Shown here: positions 34,869-44,048 of the stretch, in pieces
Numbering within the stretch: position 1 is the stretch's first letter
Layout of the letters: every line of letters begins with the position of its first letter
Source of the DNA: Clostridia bacterium
GTDB lineage: Bacteria; Bacillota; Clostridia; TANB77; UBA1234
NCBI GenBank assembly: GCA_017469565.1
Contig: JAFUGC010000022.1
Coordinates: 1-46,436, forward strand
Length of the DNA: 46,436 bases
Direction of reading: 5' to 3'
The notes under the pieces: model-generated
Told to the model about the DNA's origin: nothing
Seen by the model: the letters and a program-made list of their open reading frames with translations, nothing else
Databases searched by the model: none
Made by a program: the position numbers and the translations under genes

Positions 34869-37097
34869 ATGTTAAGTAAGGTGAAAACTTTATTTTTCAA
34901 TGTGAAAGGTGTTTTTGAACGGAAAATAAGCCCAACTAGATACTCTAGCTCTAGTGGGCCGGCAAATGCTGACCTAAGTATTTTTGACACTTCTTTGGTT
35001 TTTCTACCAAAGTATTCTGAATTAACTCCAGAGGATAAAAATACCGTAGATGGCATTATCAAAACACTTTCATTGGATGATTACGCTTCTTTTGTTAAGT
35101 TTGGGGATGTTTTTACATCAAAATCAAATGCAGTCACAGAAGTAATCATTCAGGTACTTGGCAGAATCAGTAAAGACAATCCTCAATATAACTTGGTACG
35201 GTATCAAAATGATGCACCACAGATGATTCCAAAACTAATAAGAGCAGAGATTTTACACAGAGAGCTCATCACATGTGTGCACACTTTAGAAGAAACGAAA
35301 AAAGATGCTTATCTTCATGCAGTTGCGTTAGATAGGTATATCAAGCGAGAAACCCTTAGAAAATTAGACTTTTTAGGTGTTTTTGGAAAGGCAAACCGCC
35401 TTTTATTTCTTAGGAATCAACATTCGTTAGAAGAAGCTAAACAGCGAGTTCTTATTTCCATTAAGGTTTTGGAACAACATAGTTTAGCGGTTGCTCAAAC
35501 ACTGAAAGGACAAGAGGAATTGCAAAAATCTTATGAAATTTATTCTGCTACAAAAGACAGGCTGAGGAAAGATGCAAATCATCTGCATTATCAGCAAATC
35601 ATGGTTAACACCCTTGATATTTTAACCATAGAGACAAGAAATTTTTGTGAGTTGCTATGGGAGAAAGAAGAAAAGATCTCTTACTTTGATTTTTTAGATA
35701 AGACACATAGAATGCTTGAATCCACTATTGATTCTCTTGAGGATAAGATGTTCTTGAAAGAGAAAATTCTAGAAACGCTTTCTATGATTTATTTGGAAAT
35801 AGACCTATATAGACTTGCACATAAGATGGAAAAGGAATTGTTTGTAGAAGAGATTCATACTGCTCTTTCTAATCATCTCAATATGGACCAAGTCAAAGAT
35901 GTTCTCCCTTCCTTTTATCGGAGACTTTGCATCATTCTTACCATTCTTCATCAAGATGAAAATCAACTTTCACAAAAGGAAACTACGGAGCTATTTTCTC
36001 TTTTTGCTAGTCTTGCCTATTCTGTGTTTTGCTTTGCACAAGAATGGTATTATGCAAACACAGAAGAAAAGTATCACATAGGTGTCAAAATTCCGGACAA
36101 AATGAAAGAAAAAATGATAAAGGAATGCTTGCAATATGTGGCAGAGGTAATTCAAAAACAATATGATATTGTAATACAGGATAAAGAAGAGAGAAAACGG
36201 GTATTAGAAACACTTGTCTCCAAATATAATAACTGGCTTTCTTTGATATTAAATGATAACATTGTAGAAAAAGAACTCCTAATTTTTGATGACGGCATTC
36301 GTAAGGAAAATGCAGATTTTACGAACCTCACGCATTATGTGGAAAATTACTTATCTCTTGGTGCATTTTCTTTTCGCGTAGGAAGTGATTTTTCTATTCA
36401 ACCTAAATATTTGATAAGTTCCGAAGAAGAGAGAGAGTTATTTTCTTTTATCGACTTATATGCCTATTTTCAATTTAATCCCCAAGTAACAACCAATCTT
36501 TTTAGTGATGGCTACAAAAAATACGATGTTACTTCCAGTGATTTTATTGCTGAGATTTTAGGAGGTATCGATTATTGGTCTGATAAAGAGGTAAAAAATC
36601 TTCTTACTCAAATCATCTATAAAGAGTTACAGCAGTATTTTGATTTTAAATCTTTTTATGGTAGAAAAGAAGAAAAAAGGGAAGTAGCCTATTTTCCTAA
36701 ACTTGTAGATGGTATTCGTGAATCTACACTAATGGTTAATCGGATTACTCATGAAAGATACACATTAGGACAGCAAAATATGCCAAAAGATATTTTTCAT
36801 GAAGGCACAAAAGGACTCTTTTTACATGACGATTTTAAGATAAGTTCAATATTTTTAAGGTCTCTTGAAGATGCTATCCCTAATGTAGAGTATTTTATTA
36901 TTTCTATGCAGAAATTTAAAAGACTTAATGAAGAAGTGAAAAATGGTGATAATTCATATTTTCGTGAGGTATTCTATTGTTTTCATGATATCACATGGTT
37001 AGTAGTGGATACTTCCGATGAAAACAAATTTGACAAAGTTGGAAGGCCACAAGGCCTAAATGAGCTAAAAAAGGGATATACCATCCAATTTCACTGA
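34869..37097 (+). CDS. Large accessory protein of unknown function
   Basis: The 742-residue protein is soluble and mostly alpha-helical, rich in Leu, Lys and Glu, with heptad-like stretches around residues 140-330. I see no signal, membrane segment or nucleotide-binding motif. The start is an aromatic, basic piece (LFFNVKGVFERKISPTRYSS), then FLPKYSELTPEDK. The C-terminus has FYCFHDITWLVVDTSDENK and GYTIQFH. ATG 34869 is chosen because AAGGGGG lies 10 bases upstream; a frame opening at 34821 has no site. CGG codes for Arg several times (FERK, LVRY, FYRR, VNRI). It is followed 96 bases later by another unknown accessory gene, and the pair sits between rnpB and the coat-like gene. Confidence 0.82.
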   Translation: MLSKVKTLFFNVKGVFERKISPTRYSSSSGPANADLSIFDTSLVFLPKYSELTPEDKNTVDGIIKTLSLDDYASFVKFGDVFTSKSNAVTEVIIQVLGRISKDNPQYNLVRYQNDAPQMIPKLIRAEILHRELITCVHTLEETKKDAYLHAVALDRYIKRETLRKLDFLGVFGKANRLLFLRNQHSLEEAKQRVLISIKVLEQHSLAVAQTLKGQEELQKSYEIYSATKDRLRKDANHLHYQQIMVNTLDILTIETRNFCELLWEKEEKISYFDFLDKTHRMLESTIDSLEDKMFLKEKILETLSMIYLEIDLYRLAHKMEKELFVEEIHTALSNHLNMDQVKDVLPSFYRRLCIILTILHQDENQLSQKETTELFSLFASLAYSVFCFAQEWYYANTEEKYHIGVKIPDKMKEKMIKECLQYVAEVIQKQYDIVIQDKEERKRVLETLVSKYNNWLSLILNDNIVEKELLIFDDGIRKENADFTNLTHYVENYLSLGAFSFRVGSDFSIQPKYLISSEEERELFSFIDLYAYFQFNPQVTTNLFSDGYKKYDVTSSDFIAEILGGIDYWSDKEVKNLLTQIIYKELQQYFDFKSFYGRKEEKREVAYFPKLVDGIRESTLMVNRITHERYTLGQQNMPKDIFHEGTKGLFLHDDFKISSIFLRSLEDAIPNVEYFIISMQKFKRLNEEVKNGDNSYFREVFYCFHDITWLVVDTSDENKFDKVGRPQGLNELKKGYTIQFH

Positions 37098-37193
37098 AGA
37101 ACTCTTATTTTTCTTTCATGATAGAAACTGATAATAGTATTGTTCCTAATTATATCGTGTATCATTAAATTACTTTTTATTAGGAGGAAAATT

Positions 37194-38186
37194 ATGAAAA
37201 TTGTCAGACGGTCCAGTGAATATAGCTTTCATAATTTGTATTATATTTTTGATGCCGTTAGATTAGAATATTCTCCATATGCATATTCTGAAGTGATAAG
37301 AAAGAAGATGGAAGAAGTATCAAAGAATGTAGAAATGCTTTTGCAAATTGGTGCAAAACTCTTTCCAGAAGAGAAGTATAAAAAGCTGCTGCCAGAAAAA
37401 TCTTTCCATTTGATGGAGGATGAGCTCATTTTTTCTAACATCAAATCTTTATTTATGATAGGTTCTGTAAATGATACTGACTATTTTTCTCTTAGCATTT
37501 CAGAGTGCCTAAAAATTTATAGTCAAAATGATGGTGTGGTTTATGATCAGTATTCTAAACTGAAAACAGATGTAGTAAGAAGAGTTGTTGTCTCGGAAGG
37601 AAGCGGAAGAGATTTTAGCTGGTGGACAGAGTATCATAATCTTTCATACATTGTCTTTGCAAAAGAGGGCGTGCGACTTTCTAAGAAACAATACACTCTT
37701 AAGGAGGTTTCTCAATTAGTAAACAATGGTGAAATTGTTATTGTTGATGTTCGGCGTGAGGAAATTCAGCATACAGGCGATTATATGAAAGAACTGAATC
37801 AATCAAAAAAATATGATAGGAACAATATAGATTATCCAACGGAACATTTGTTAAAAGACTTAGATGATGTCAATCACAAATATCATAAAACATATGTAAA
37901 ATATGTTTTGTCTTTTTTCACAAAAGAAATCCTTAACTCCGAGATAAAAGCACAGATAAAGTACTGTACAAGTCTATTAGCAAAGCCTGCTTCCAGTAAA
38001 TTGAGAAGTCTTTGCAATGATGAGTATGTATATGACATCTCACTCGGTCTTAGTACTCCTAAAGAGGCGGAAATGATGATTCAGAATTATTTGGATCAAA
38101 ACCATCTTATTAGTTATACGAAAAGTAGAATTACACGCTTAAATTTATATAAAAGATTGATGAAGATTTATTCTTCTATAGAGTAA
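37194..38186 (+). CDS. Accessory protein of unknown function
   Basis: The 330-residue soluble protein begins KIVRRSSEYSFHNLYYIFDAVRLEYSPYAYSEVI and contains FSWWTEYHNLSYIVFAKEG near residue 140 and GEIVIVDVRREEIQHTGDYMK near 180; it ends LNLYKRLMKIYSS. The aromatic/acidic middle is not a known motif to me. ATG 37194 has AGGAGG 8 bases upstream; a frame from 37140 is open but lacks a site. CGG arginine codons appear in VRRSS and DVRRE. It probably shares a transcript with the 742-residue gene upstream and ends at a strong terminator. Confidence 0.8.
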   Translation: MKIVRRSSEYSFHNLYYIFDAVRLEYSPYAYSEVIRKKMEEVSKNVEMLLQIGAKLFPEEKYKKLLPEKSFHLMEDELIFSNIKSLFMIGSVNDTDYFSLSISECLKIYSQNDGVVYDQYSKLKTDVVRRVVVSEGSGRDFSWWTEYHNLSYIVFAKEGVRLSKKQYTLKEVSQLVNNGEIVIVDVRREEIQHTGDYMKELNQSKKYDRNNIDYPTEHLLKDLDDVNHKYHKTYVKYVLSFFTKEILNSEIKAQIKYCTSLLAKPASSKLRSLCNDEYVYDISLGLSTPKEAEMMIQNYLDQNHLISYTKSRITRLNLYKRLMKIYSSIE

Positions 38187-38194
38187 ATAAAAGG

Positions 38195-38228
38195 CCAATG
38201 GGATATTTGATATCTCATTGGTTTTTTT
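38195..38228 (+). terminator. Intrinsic terminator of the accessory pair
   Basis: CCAATGGGATAT (38195-38206) pairs with ATATCTCATTGG (38210-38221) through one G-U pair, then seven T. Confidence 0.92.
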
Positions 38229-38292
38229 GGCTTACGAAACTTTATCAAAACAGTATTATTTACTTAGGATATGCACATCTTGGAATGATTCA

Positions 38293-38301
38293 CATATGAT
38301 A
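38293..38301 (+). promoter_or_regulatory. Possible mother-cell sigma (E/K) -10 element
   Basis: CATATGATA matches the CATAnnnTA -10 element of sporulation sigma factors, about 43 bp before the coat-like gene. The match is short and the -35 is not clear. Confidence 0.35.
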
Positions 38302-38343
38302 TAGTAAATGTTTTTGTCATGATGAATAGATAGGAGGGATTTG

Positions 38344-38758
38344 ATGAGTGCGTGCGGTGTAGGTGGCGTTAACAGAGGATGGAGTAGGAATTCAAATGCT
38401 ACACAAAACTTGTTTAGTAGAAGGCGGTAGTAGAAATAATGGCAGTAATAATAACAATAGTGGTAATAGCAACAGTAACAATCATAACAATAATAATAGC
38501 AATGTACTTGGTTTATCTCAAAATACATGCAATAACACAGATATTGAAGGACTTTCTTCCGATAATTGGTGTTGTTTATTAAATAATTTTATTGGGAGAA
38601 GATGTGAATGTGAATTTGATGTGGGGGATGAATTAGTAAGTAGAACAGGGATTTTGGAAGATGTGGGTACAGATTTTTTGGTACTTTCATCATTGAATAA
38701 TAATTCTAGTATTTTGCTTTGTGATACTTGTGCCTTAAGATTTGTAAGAGTGGAGTAG
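38344..38758 (+). pseudogene. Asn-rich spore-coat-like small protein, one +1 frame break
   Basis: Starting at ATG 38344 (AGGAGGGA just upstream), the frame reads MSACGVGGVNRGWSRNSN and stops at 38428-38430 directly after an in-frame CGG (38425-38427). If C38425 is skipped, it continues as GSRNNGSNNNNSGN, an Asn/Ser/Gly tract of about 35 residues. A conserved C-terminal domain follows (FIGRRCECEFDVGDE, LEDVGTDFLVL, LCDTCALRFV), typical of small clostridial coat-like proteins. The total would be about 137 residues. The inserted C lies between AGG and GGT (Gly). Function as a spore coat or surface protein is inferred from composition and the possible sporulation promoter. Confidence 0.72.
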
Positions 38759-38784
38759 TCCAGGTTTTCTGGAACTCCACTCTT
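38746..38784. terminator. Bidirectional terminator overlapping the coat-like gene end
   Basis: AAGAGTGGAGT (38746-38756) pairs with ACTCCACTCTT (38774-38784) and an inner TCCAG/CTGGA extends the stem. It separates the convergent coat-like and rluD genes. Confidence 0.8.
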
Positions 38785-38854
38785 ATATTTGAAGTTTTAC
38801 TTTTTGTGCTTTTAAAATTTGATTTTTAGATTGCTATTTTCCCTAAACTTTTTC

Positions 38855-39796
38855 CTATGTAATTTCAATCAATTTCATATCATCAGGAATGGGTGCGGTG
38901 ATTTCAACTTTTTCCTTTGTGATTGGATGGGGAAATGATATCTTCCATGCATGTAAGGCTTGTCTGTGAATAAAATCTGATGGTGAGCCATACAAAGTAT
39001 CACCAAGGATTGGATTCCCAAGATGGGCTAAATGCACACGGATTTGATGGGTACGACCAGTCTCTAGTCTTAAATGAATCAGTGAAAGATATTTTTCATT
39101 GTCTTTGTTTTCTTCATGATCTAAGTTTATGGAACACTTTAGAGCACTGTTACGAATGTCTTTCGTAATGCAGACTTCTTTTATCACGTCATAATGGGTA
39201 ATAGCGGTTTGACCAGTTTCAAAATTGATTTCACGTTCCATGATGCTTCCTGATTTTCTTGATATGGGTGCATTTATAGTACCTTTTTTGTCTTCTAACT
39301 TCCCAGAAACAATAGCTAAATATTCTTTTTGAATACTTTTTTCTTGAATCATCAGTTCTTGAATGTATTCATTCTTTGCAAAAAGTACAATTCCAGACGT
39401 ATCACGGTCTAGGCGGTTGATTGCCCTTATTTTTTTGTGATTATTTAAATAAGATTTGACGGCATTAGCAAGCGTGTCATTGGGATGATAGGAAGAGGGA
39501 TGAACTACCATATTTGATGGTTTATTTACTGCTAATAGATATTCATCTTCGTATAAAACATCAAGTGGTATTGCTTGAGGAAGGATATTATCCGCCTCTT
39601 CAAAATCAATTTTTACCATTACTTCATCGAATGGATGAACGATGTAATTAGAAAATACTGGTTTACCATTTACCAGTATTTTCTCGTTCATCTTTAATTT
39701 GGTTAAAAGTCTTGCAGAAATATTTAATTTATCTCGTAAGATATGACTTACTGAAAATCCATCTTCTAATTCTGAGATATGATATTCTAAATTCAT
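38855..39796 (-). CDS. rluD: RluA/RluD-family pseudouridine synthase
   Basis: The 313-residue enzyme isomerises uridines in ribosomal (or transfer) RNA. An S4 RNA-binding domain (about 15-75, SVSHILRDKLNISARLLTKLK) precedes the synthase domain with catalytic Asp in INRLDRDTSGIVLFAKN. RLETGRTHQIRVHLAHLGNPILGD-type motif pieces and the terminal HAWKISFPHP follow. A longer frame starts at 39898 inside the upstream gene; AAAGGAG places the start at ATG 39796. It lies 10 bases after the membrane-protein gene on the same strand, so the two form an operon. RluD-type specificity is inferred from the family. Confidence 0.9.
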   Translation of the reverse strand: MNLEYHISELEDGFSVSHILRDKLNISARLLTKLKMNEKILVNGKPVFSNYIVHPFDEVMVKIDFEEADNILPQAIPLDVLYEDEYLLAVNKPSNMVVHPSSYHPNDTLANAVKSYLNNHKKIRAINRLDRDTSGIVLFAKNEYIQELMIQEKSIQKEYLAIVSGKLEDKKGTINAPISRKSGSIMEREINFETGQTAITHYDVIKEVCITKDIRNSALKCSINLDHEENKDNEKYLSLIHLRLETGRTHQIRVHLAHLGNPILGDTLYGSPSDFIHRQALHAWKISFPHPITKEKVEITAPIPDDMKLIEIT

Positions 39797-39806
39797 TTTT
39801 TCTCCT

Positions 39807-41468
39807 TTATTTCGAGATTGCTTGTACGATATTGATAGCTTCTTCATAATAAGAAACCGTAACTTTATCGCCAGTTTTAAGCAAAACTTGCATTTCATCT
39901 ATTTTGATAGATGCCTTAAATAATTTATCTTCTATTACATAGAAAAAGTATGTGGTCCCATCCATTTCTACTTGATGAATTTCAGCAATTTCTCCTGTGA
40001 TTTGAAGCAGTTCACCAGTAGGAGAAACCTTAGTATTGTTTGATTCTTCCATACCAAGTTTTATTAGGTAATCACTTAAAGTAGTAGCAAAGTTTTGTCC
40101 TACTGTGGCAACGGAATAATTTTGTACATTAACCAAAGCGGTGCGCTGGATAATCCCAGCTTTATCTTTCAAATTCATCAAATAAGTTGGATTTCCTGCA
40201 ATATTGACAATGATAGGGTAGGTAGCAACATAACCAAGATTTTGCACAATTCCCTCTGCCACACTTTGTGCAGAGCTTTCTTCTGCACCAGGAATATCAT
40301 AATACTTCACCACGCCTGTTGCCGTATTCATGGTAATAAATCCTGTGTTTGATTCTGTCATATTGGCGGCCGTAAGTCCCGTATAGAAGCACACCTCGCC
40401 GTCTTTATTTACTAAACTATTATAGCCATAAAAGTTAGCGTTTGTTTCAAATTCATCATCTTCATTGTAACGATAATAATATGATGTGCGTTGTACACCT
40501 GTTTTTGAAAAATTGATGACACCATTTTCATATTCAAAATGCCAGTAGGCAAGCTCTGTAAGATAGTCTAACGAGAATACATGGTCAATCCATTCAGGTC
40601 TTTCTGATACCAAATATTCTTTTGATTCTCCAGTTGATGCATCTGTCAGTATGAAACTAGAAACTACTTTTGCACCAAAAAGTCCAGCAGTAGATCTTTT
40701 GACACCCGTTATCCAATATGGTTTTCCTGTTTCATCAATTTCTAAGAAAGAAGTATCAAAAACATAAGATGGAAATTGTACTCTAAGGTGTCTGTTTAAG
40801 TTTTTACTAAAGTATCCACTAGGAGAATAATGGATTGGTTGCGCACTTTTCACAAATTTGGCATCACCAGTACGGACATTGACAAGAACATAACCAGGGA
40901 TACCAGAATCATTCGCACTCATATATTTGAAAAATCCACCATAGCTAAGAGGAGATAATCTGTATTGTTCCCCTTGATATAGAATCAAATTATATTCATC
41001 ATCTACGTTATACCATGATGCATTTGGAATAGAACCTACCATTCTGTCACCCAAGCGGATGGCGGTATCTAAATCTAGCATATCATAGTTCATTTCAGAA
41101 CGAATGTCTGGAAAATCCTCTTCAAAATTTCCTACTTCTAGTGCCATTGCATTCTTATATGTTTCCGTATTGAATAGTGGAGAACTAAAAAGACCAAGTA
41201 GTCCAAAGATAATCAGGATACTTCCAGTGATGATGGAAATATACTTAAGTGAAGAGGTCCTTTTTATTTTATCAATGATTAATGCAAAATTTGAAAGTGT
41301 AATGAGCACCAAAACAATATAGCTCCAAAATCCTGCAGATACGAGTGAAAATGCTGGAAGAGCAACGTAAGCAATCAGAAATAAAAAAATAAGAATCATC
41401 AGTGTTGAAACAATGAAAGTCATTCTAGATGGAATTTTCTTTCCTGTATTTTTGGCGATATTTGACAT
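39807..41468 (-). CDS. Large membrane protein with extracytoplasmic domain, unknown function
   Basis: The 553-residue protein has three N-terminal membrane helices (about 15-35, 42-60, 75-97). A long extracytoplasmic part follows, with repeated sheet-like segments such as GYVLVNVRTGDAKFVKS, ITGVKRSTAGLFGAKVV, ILTDASTGESKEYLV and GFITMNTATGVVKYYD. A small OB-like end (QITGEIAEIHQVEMDG...VSYYEEAINIVQA) closes it. The segments resemble PepSY-like or beta-sandwich repeats but I do not assign a family. ATG 41468 follows AAAGGA at 8 bases; a frame from 41519 has no site. It is upstream of rluD in an apparent operon. No in-frame CGG was seen. Confidence 0.85.
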   Translation of the reverse strand: MSNIAKNTGKKIPSRMTFIVSTLMILIFLFLIAYVALPAFSLVSAGFWSYIVLVLITLSNFALIIDKIKRTSSLKYISIITGSILIIFGLLGLFSSPLFNTETYKNAMALEVGNFEEDFPDIRSEMNYDMLDLDTAIRLGDRMVGSIPNASWYNVDDEYNLILYQGEQYRLSPLSYGGFFKYMSANDSGIPGYVLVNVRTGDAKFVKSAQPIHYSPSGYFSKNLNRHLRVQFPSYVFDTSFLEIDETGKPYWITGVKRSTAGLFGAKVVSSFILTDASTGESKEYLVSERPEWIDHVFSLDYLTELAYWHFEYENGVINFSKTGVQRTSYYYRYNEDDEFETNANFYGYNSLVNKDGEVCFYTGLTAANMTESNTGFITMNTATGVVKYYDIPGAEESSAQSVAEGIVQNLGYVATYPIIVNIAGNPTYLMNLKDKAGIIQRTALVNVQNYSVATVGQNFATTLSDYLIKLGMEESNNTKVSPTGELLQITGEIAEIHQVEMDGTTYFFYVIEDKLFKASIKIDEMQVLLKTGDKVTVSYYEEAINIVQAISK

Positions 41469-41620
41469 GATTATCATCCTTTCTCTTGGAACGAATATTT
41501 TATTCATCAACAAGCACATTTACTAGTATTAGTGATTTTAAAATGCTTTATTCTTTCTAAATTTGTATTATATAATCACCATACATGGATTGTCAACGAA
41601 GTTTTCCTTGAAATCTTCTC

Positions 41621-41649
41621 TTGAAAATCGCACCCAATCAGTATATAAT
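41621..41649 (+). promoter_or_regulatory. Promoter of pta
   Basis: TTGAAA (41621-41626), 17-bp spacer, TATAAT (41644-41649). Confidence 0.8.
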
Positions 41650-41687
41650 CGTAAAGAAATGTAAAAAGGAAAGAGGAGGAAAAAGCA

Positions 41688-42677
41688 ATGAGTTTTGTTG
41701 ATGTAATCAAACAAAAAGCAAAAGAGTCTATTAAGACTATCGTACTGCCAGAAAGTACTGATATTAGAGTAATAGAAGCTGCAAGAAAAATAACCGATGA
41801 AGGTTTTGCAAAAGTAGTTCTTGTTGGAGAAAATAGAAACCTTGCTGAAATTGCAGGAGGTATTGACATTTCAGATATTACAGTAGTGAATCCAGAATCT
41901 TTTGAACAATTTGAACGCTATGTGAATGATTTTTATGAGCTTAGAAAAGCCAAAGGAATGACACCAGAAAAAGCAAGAGAAACATTAAAAGATCCTATCT
42001 ATTTTGGTACCATGATGGTAAAAGAAGGAGATGCAGATGGGCTTGTTGCTGGTAGCGTTTGTTCTACAGCAGATACCTTAAGACCTGCTCTTCAGATTTT
42101 GAAAACTGCCCCTGGCGTAAAACTTGTATCATCATTCTTTATTATGAATGTTCCTGATTGTGAGTTCGGAGAAAATGGCATGTTCTTATTTTCAGACTGT
42201 GGGCTAAACGTCAATCCAAATGCCGAAGAATTATCGGAGATTGCAATTTCTTCTGCAAAGAGCTGGCATGATATCACAGGAAAAGAAGCAAGAATATCCA
42301 TGCTTTCTTATTCTACCCTTGGAAGTGCTCCACTTACTGATATGACTTCCAAAGTCATAGAAGCAACAAAACTTGTGAAAGAAAAGGCTCCTGAACTTGC
42401 TGTAGATGGAGAGTTACAATTAGATGCTTCCATCGTTTCTGGTGTTGCATCGAAAAAGGCTCCTGAGAGCAGTGTTGCTGGAAAGGCAAATGTTTTAATC
42501 TTCCCAGATTTAAATGCAGGAAATATTGGATATAAATTAGTGCAAAGACTTGCGAAGGCTGAGGCTTATGGACCAGTCACGCAAGGAATTGCAAAACCAG
42601 TGAATGATTTAAGTAGAGGTTGCAGTGCTGAGGATATCGTTGGAGTTGTTGCAATTACTGCACTACAAGCTAAATAA
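41688..42677 (+). CDS. pta: Phosphate acetyltransferase
   Basis: Pta converts acetyl-CoA and phosphate to acetyl phosphate and CoA, the first step of acetate fermentation. The 329-residue short-form enzyme has TIVLPESTDIRV-type opening, GLVAGSVCSTADTLRPALQ (conserved SxxxR active-site region), the MNVPDCEFGENGMFLFSDCG segment, and the C-terminal DLNAGNIGYKLVQRLAKAEAYGPVTQG motif pieces. AGAGGAGG precedes ATG 41688. ackA follows 128 bases later and completes the pathway with ATP formation. Confidence 0.96.
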   Translation: MSFVDVIKQKAKESIKTIVLPESTDIRVIEAARKITDEGFAKVVLVGENRNLAEIAGGIDISDITVVNPESFEQFERYVNDFYELRKAKGMTPEKARETLKDPIYFGTMMVKEGDADGLVAGSVCSTADTLRPALQILKTAPGVKLVSSFFIMNVPDCEFGENGMFLFSDCGLNVNPNAEELSEIAISSAKSWHDITGKEARISMLSYSTLGSAPLTDMTSKVIEATKLVKEKAPELAVDGELQLDASIVSGVASKKAPESSVAGKANVLIFPDLNAGNIGYKLVQRLAKAEAYGPVTQGIAKPVNDLSRGCSAEDIVGVVAITALQAK

Positions 42678-42804
42678 TGGGACAATTCGTATTGGGTTGT
42701 AAAAATTGAATTTTTTAAGAAAATTGAGATAGGTATTTTGATATGAAAATTGGTAGATAAAATCAGTAGAATAGAGATATCAAAATTGATAGGAGGTTTT
42801 TTAA

Positions 42805-44016
42805 ATGAAAGTTTTAGTAGTTAACTGTGGCAGTTCATCTCTTAAATATCAATTAATTGATATGGAGGATGAAAGTGTTTTAGCAAAGGGAAAGTGTGAT
42901 GTTATTGGTGGTAGCATGAATGCTATCACTCCACCATTTATTGAATATAAAGGAAAAACAGGTGATAAGATAAAAGAGGTTATGCCTCTTCCAGATCATT
43001 TAGCTGCATTTAAAGCTGTTGTAAAATATTTAACAGATCCTGAGGTTGGTGTGGTAAAGAGCCTTGATGAGATTTCTGCTATTGGTCATAGAATCGTCAA
43101 TGCAGGTCCATTCTTTAAAAAATCAACTGTTGTTACGGATGATGTATTAAAGCTATTTAAAGAAAGTTCCATTCCTTATGCACCACTTCATAATCCACCA
43201 GCACTTCAAGGAATTAATGCTTGCTTAGAAACAATGCAAGGCATTCCTCAAGTGCTAGTATTTGATACAACTTTCCACCAAACAATGCCGGAAAAAGCAT
43301 ATATGTATGGTCTTCCTTATGAATATTATGAAAAATATGGTGTAAGAAGATATGGTGCTCATGGTATGTCACATGAATTTGTTACTCATGAAGCAGCAAA
43401 GCTTTTAGGAAAGCCTGAAGAGGAACTTAATATGATTTCTTGTCATCTAGGCAATGGTTCTAGTATTACCGCCATTAAAAATGGTAAGTGTGTAGATACT
43501 TCCATGGGATTTACTCCACTTGAGGGACTTGTCATGGGAACTCGTAGCGGTGATTTAGACCCAGCTATCTTAGAGTTCATCATGCAAAATGAAGGAATTG
43601 ATATCCATGAAATGCTTACTATATTAAATAAAAAATCTGGTCTTCTTGCTTTATCTGGAAAAACAGGAGATGTTCGTGATTTAAGAGCTCTTCGTAAAGA
43701 TGGTGATGAAAGAGCTGCCATGGCACTTGATGTTTTAACTTATAGAATCAGAAAATATATTGGTGCATACATGGCTGTTTTAGGACATGTTGATTGCATT
43801 ACCTTTGAAGGTGGAATAGGGGAACATAACCCTGATGTGGTAAAGGCTTGCATTGATGGTTTAGAAGAGTTTGGTATTATCTATGATGATTCTCATATTG
43901 AGGATGAAATGTATGAGGGAATCGTAAGTACCCCAGAATCAAAGATTAAGATGTTTGTGATTGCAACGAATGAAGAAATTGTTATTGCCAAAGAAGCTTT
44001 GAAATTAGTGCAATAG
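42805..44016 (+). CDS. ackA: Acetate kinase
   Basis: AckA makes ATP from acetyl phosphate and ADP, releasing acetate. The 403-residue protein shows VNCGSSSLKYQ at the N-terminus, GHRIVNAG, DTTFHQTMP, RRYGAHGMSHEFV, the HLGNGSSIT and GVMGTRSGDLDP-like segments, and FEGGIGEHNPDV near the end, all acetate kinase signatures. TAGGAGG precedes ATG 42805. The gene is next to pta, the usual pair for acetate production. No clear terminator follows; a small charged gene begins 32 bases after the stop. Confidence 0.97.
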   Translation: MKVLVVNCGSSSLKYQLIDMEDESVLAKGKCDVIGGSMNAITPPFIEYKGKTGDKIKEVMPLPDHLAAFKAVVKYLTDPEVGVVKSLDEISAIGHRIVNAGPFFKKSTVVTDDVLKLFKESSIPYAPLHNPPALQGINACLETMQGIPQVLVFDTTFHQTMPEKAYMYGLPYEYYEKYGVRRYGAHGMSHEFVTHEAAKLLGKPEEELNMISCHLGNGSSITAIKNGKCVDTSMGFTPLEGLVMGTRSGDLDPAILEFIMQNEGIDIHEMLTILNKKSGLLALSGKTGDVRDLRALRKDGDERAAMALDVLTYRIRKYIGAYMAVLGHVDCITFEGGIGEHNPDVVKACIDGLEEFGIIYDDSHIEDEMYEGIVSTPESKIKMFVIATNEEIVIAKEALKLVQ

Positions 44017-44048
44017 TAGCCTAAAAACTTATGAAGGAGTAAATGATT

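Noticed and set aside
20848-38427. Simple reassignment of CGG to another amino acid (for example Gln or Trp)
   Set aside because: Reassignment would not change the reading frame, and in the P-ATPase CGG sits at conserved arginine positions.
38430-38510. Asn/Ser codon tract as a tandem DNA repeat element
   Set aside because: It is an irregular AAT/AAC/AGT codon run within the coat-like protein, explained by low-complexity protein sequence.
20821-38758. Ordinary independent pseudogene decay for the four broken genes
   Set aside because: All breaks are the same base in the same codon phase, with no deletions, other insertions or missense loss of active sites. Artefact remains possible and is listed in the main finding.
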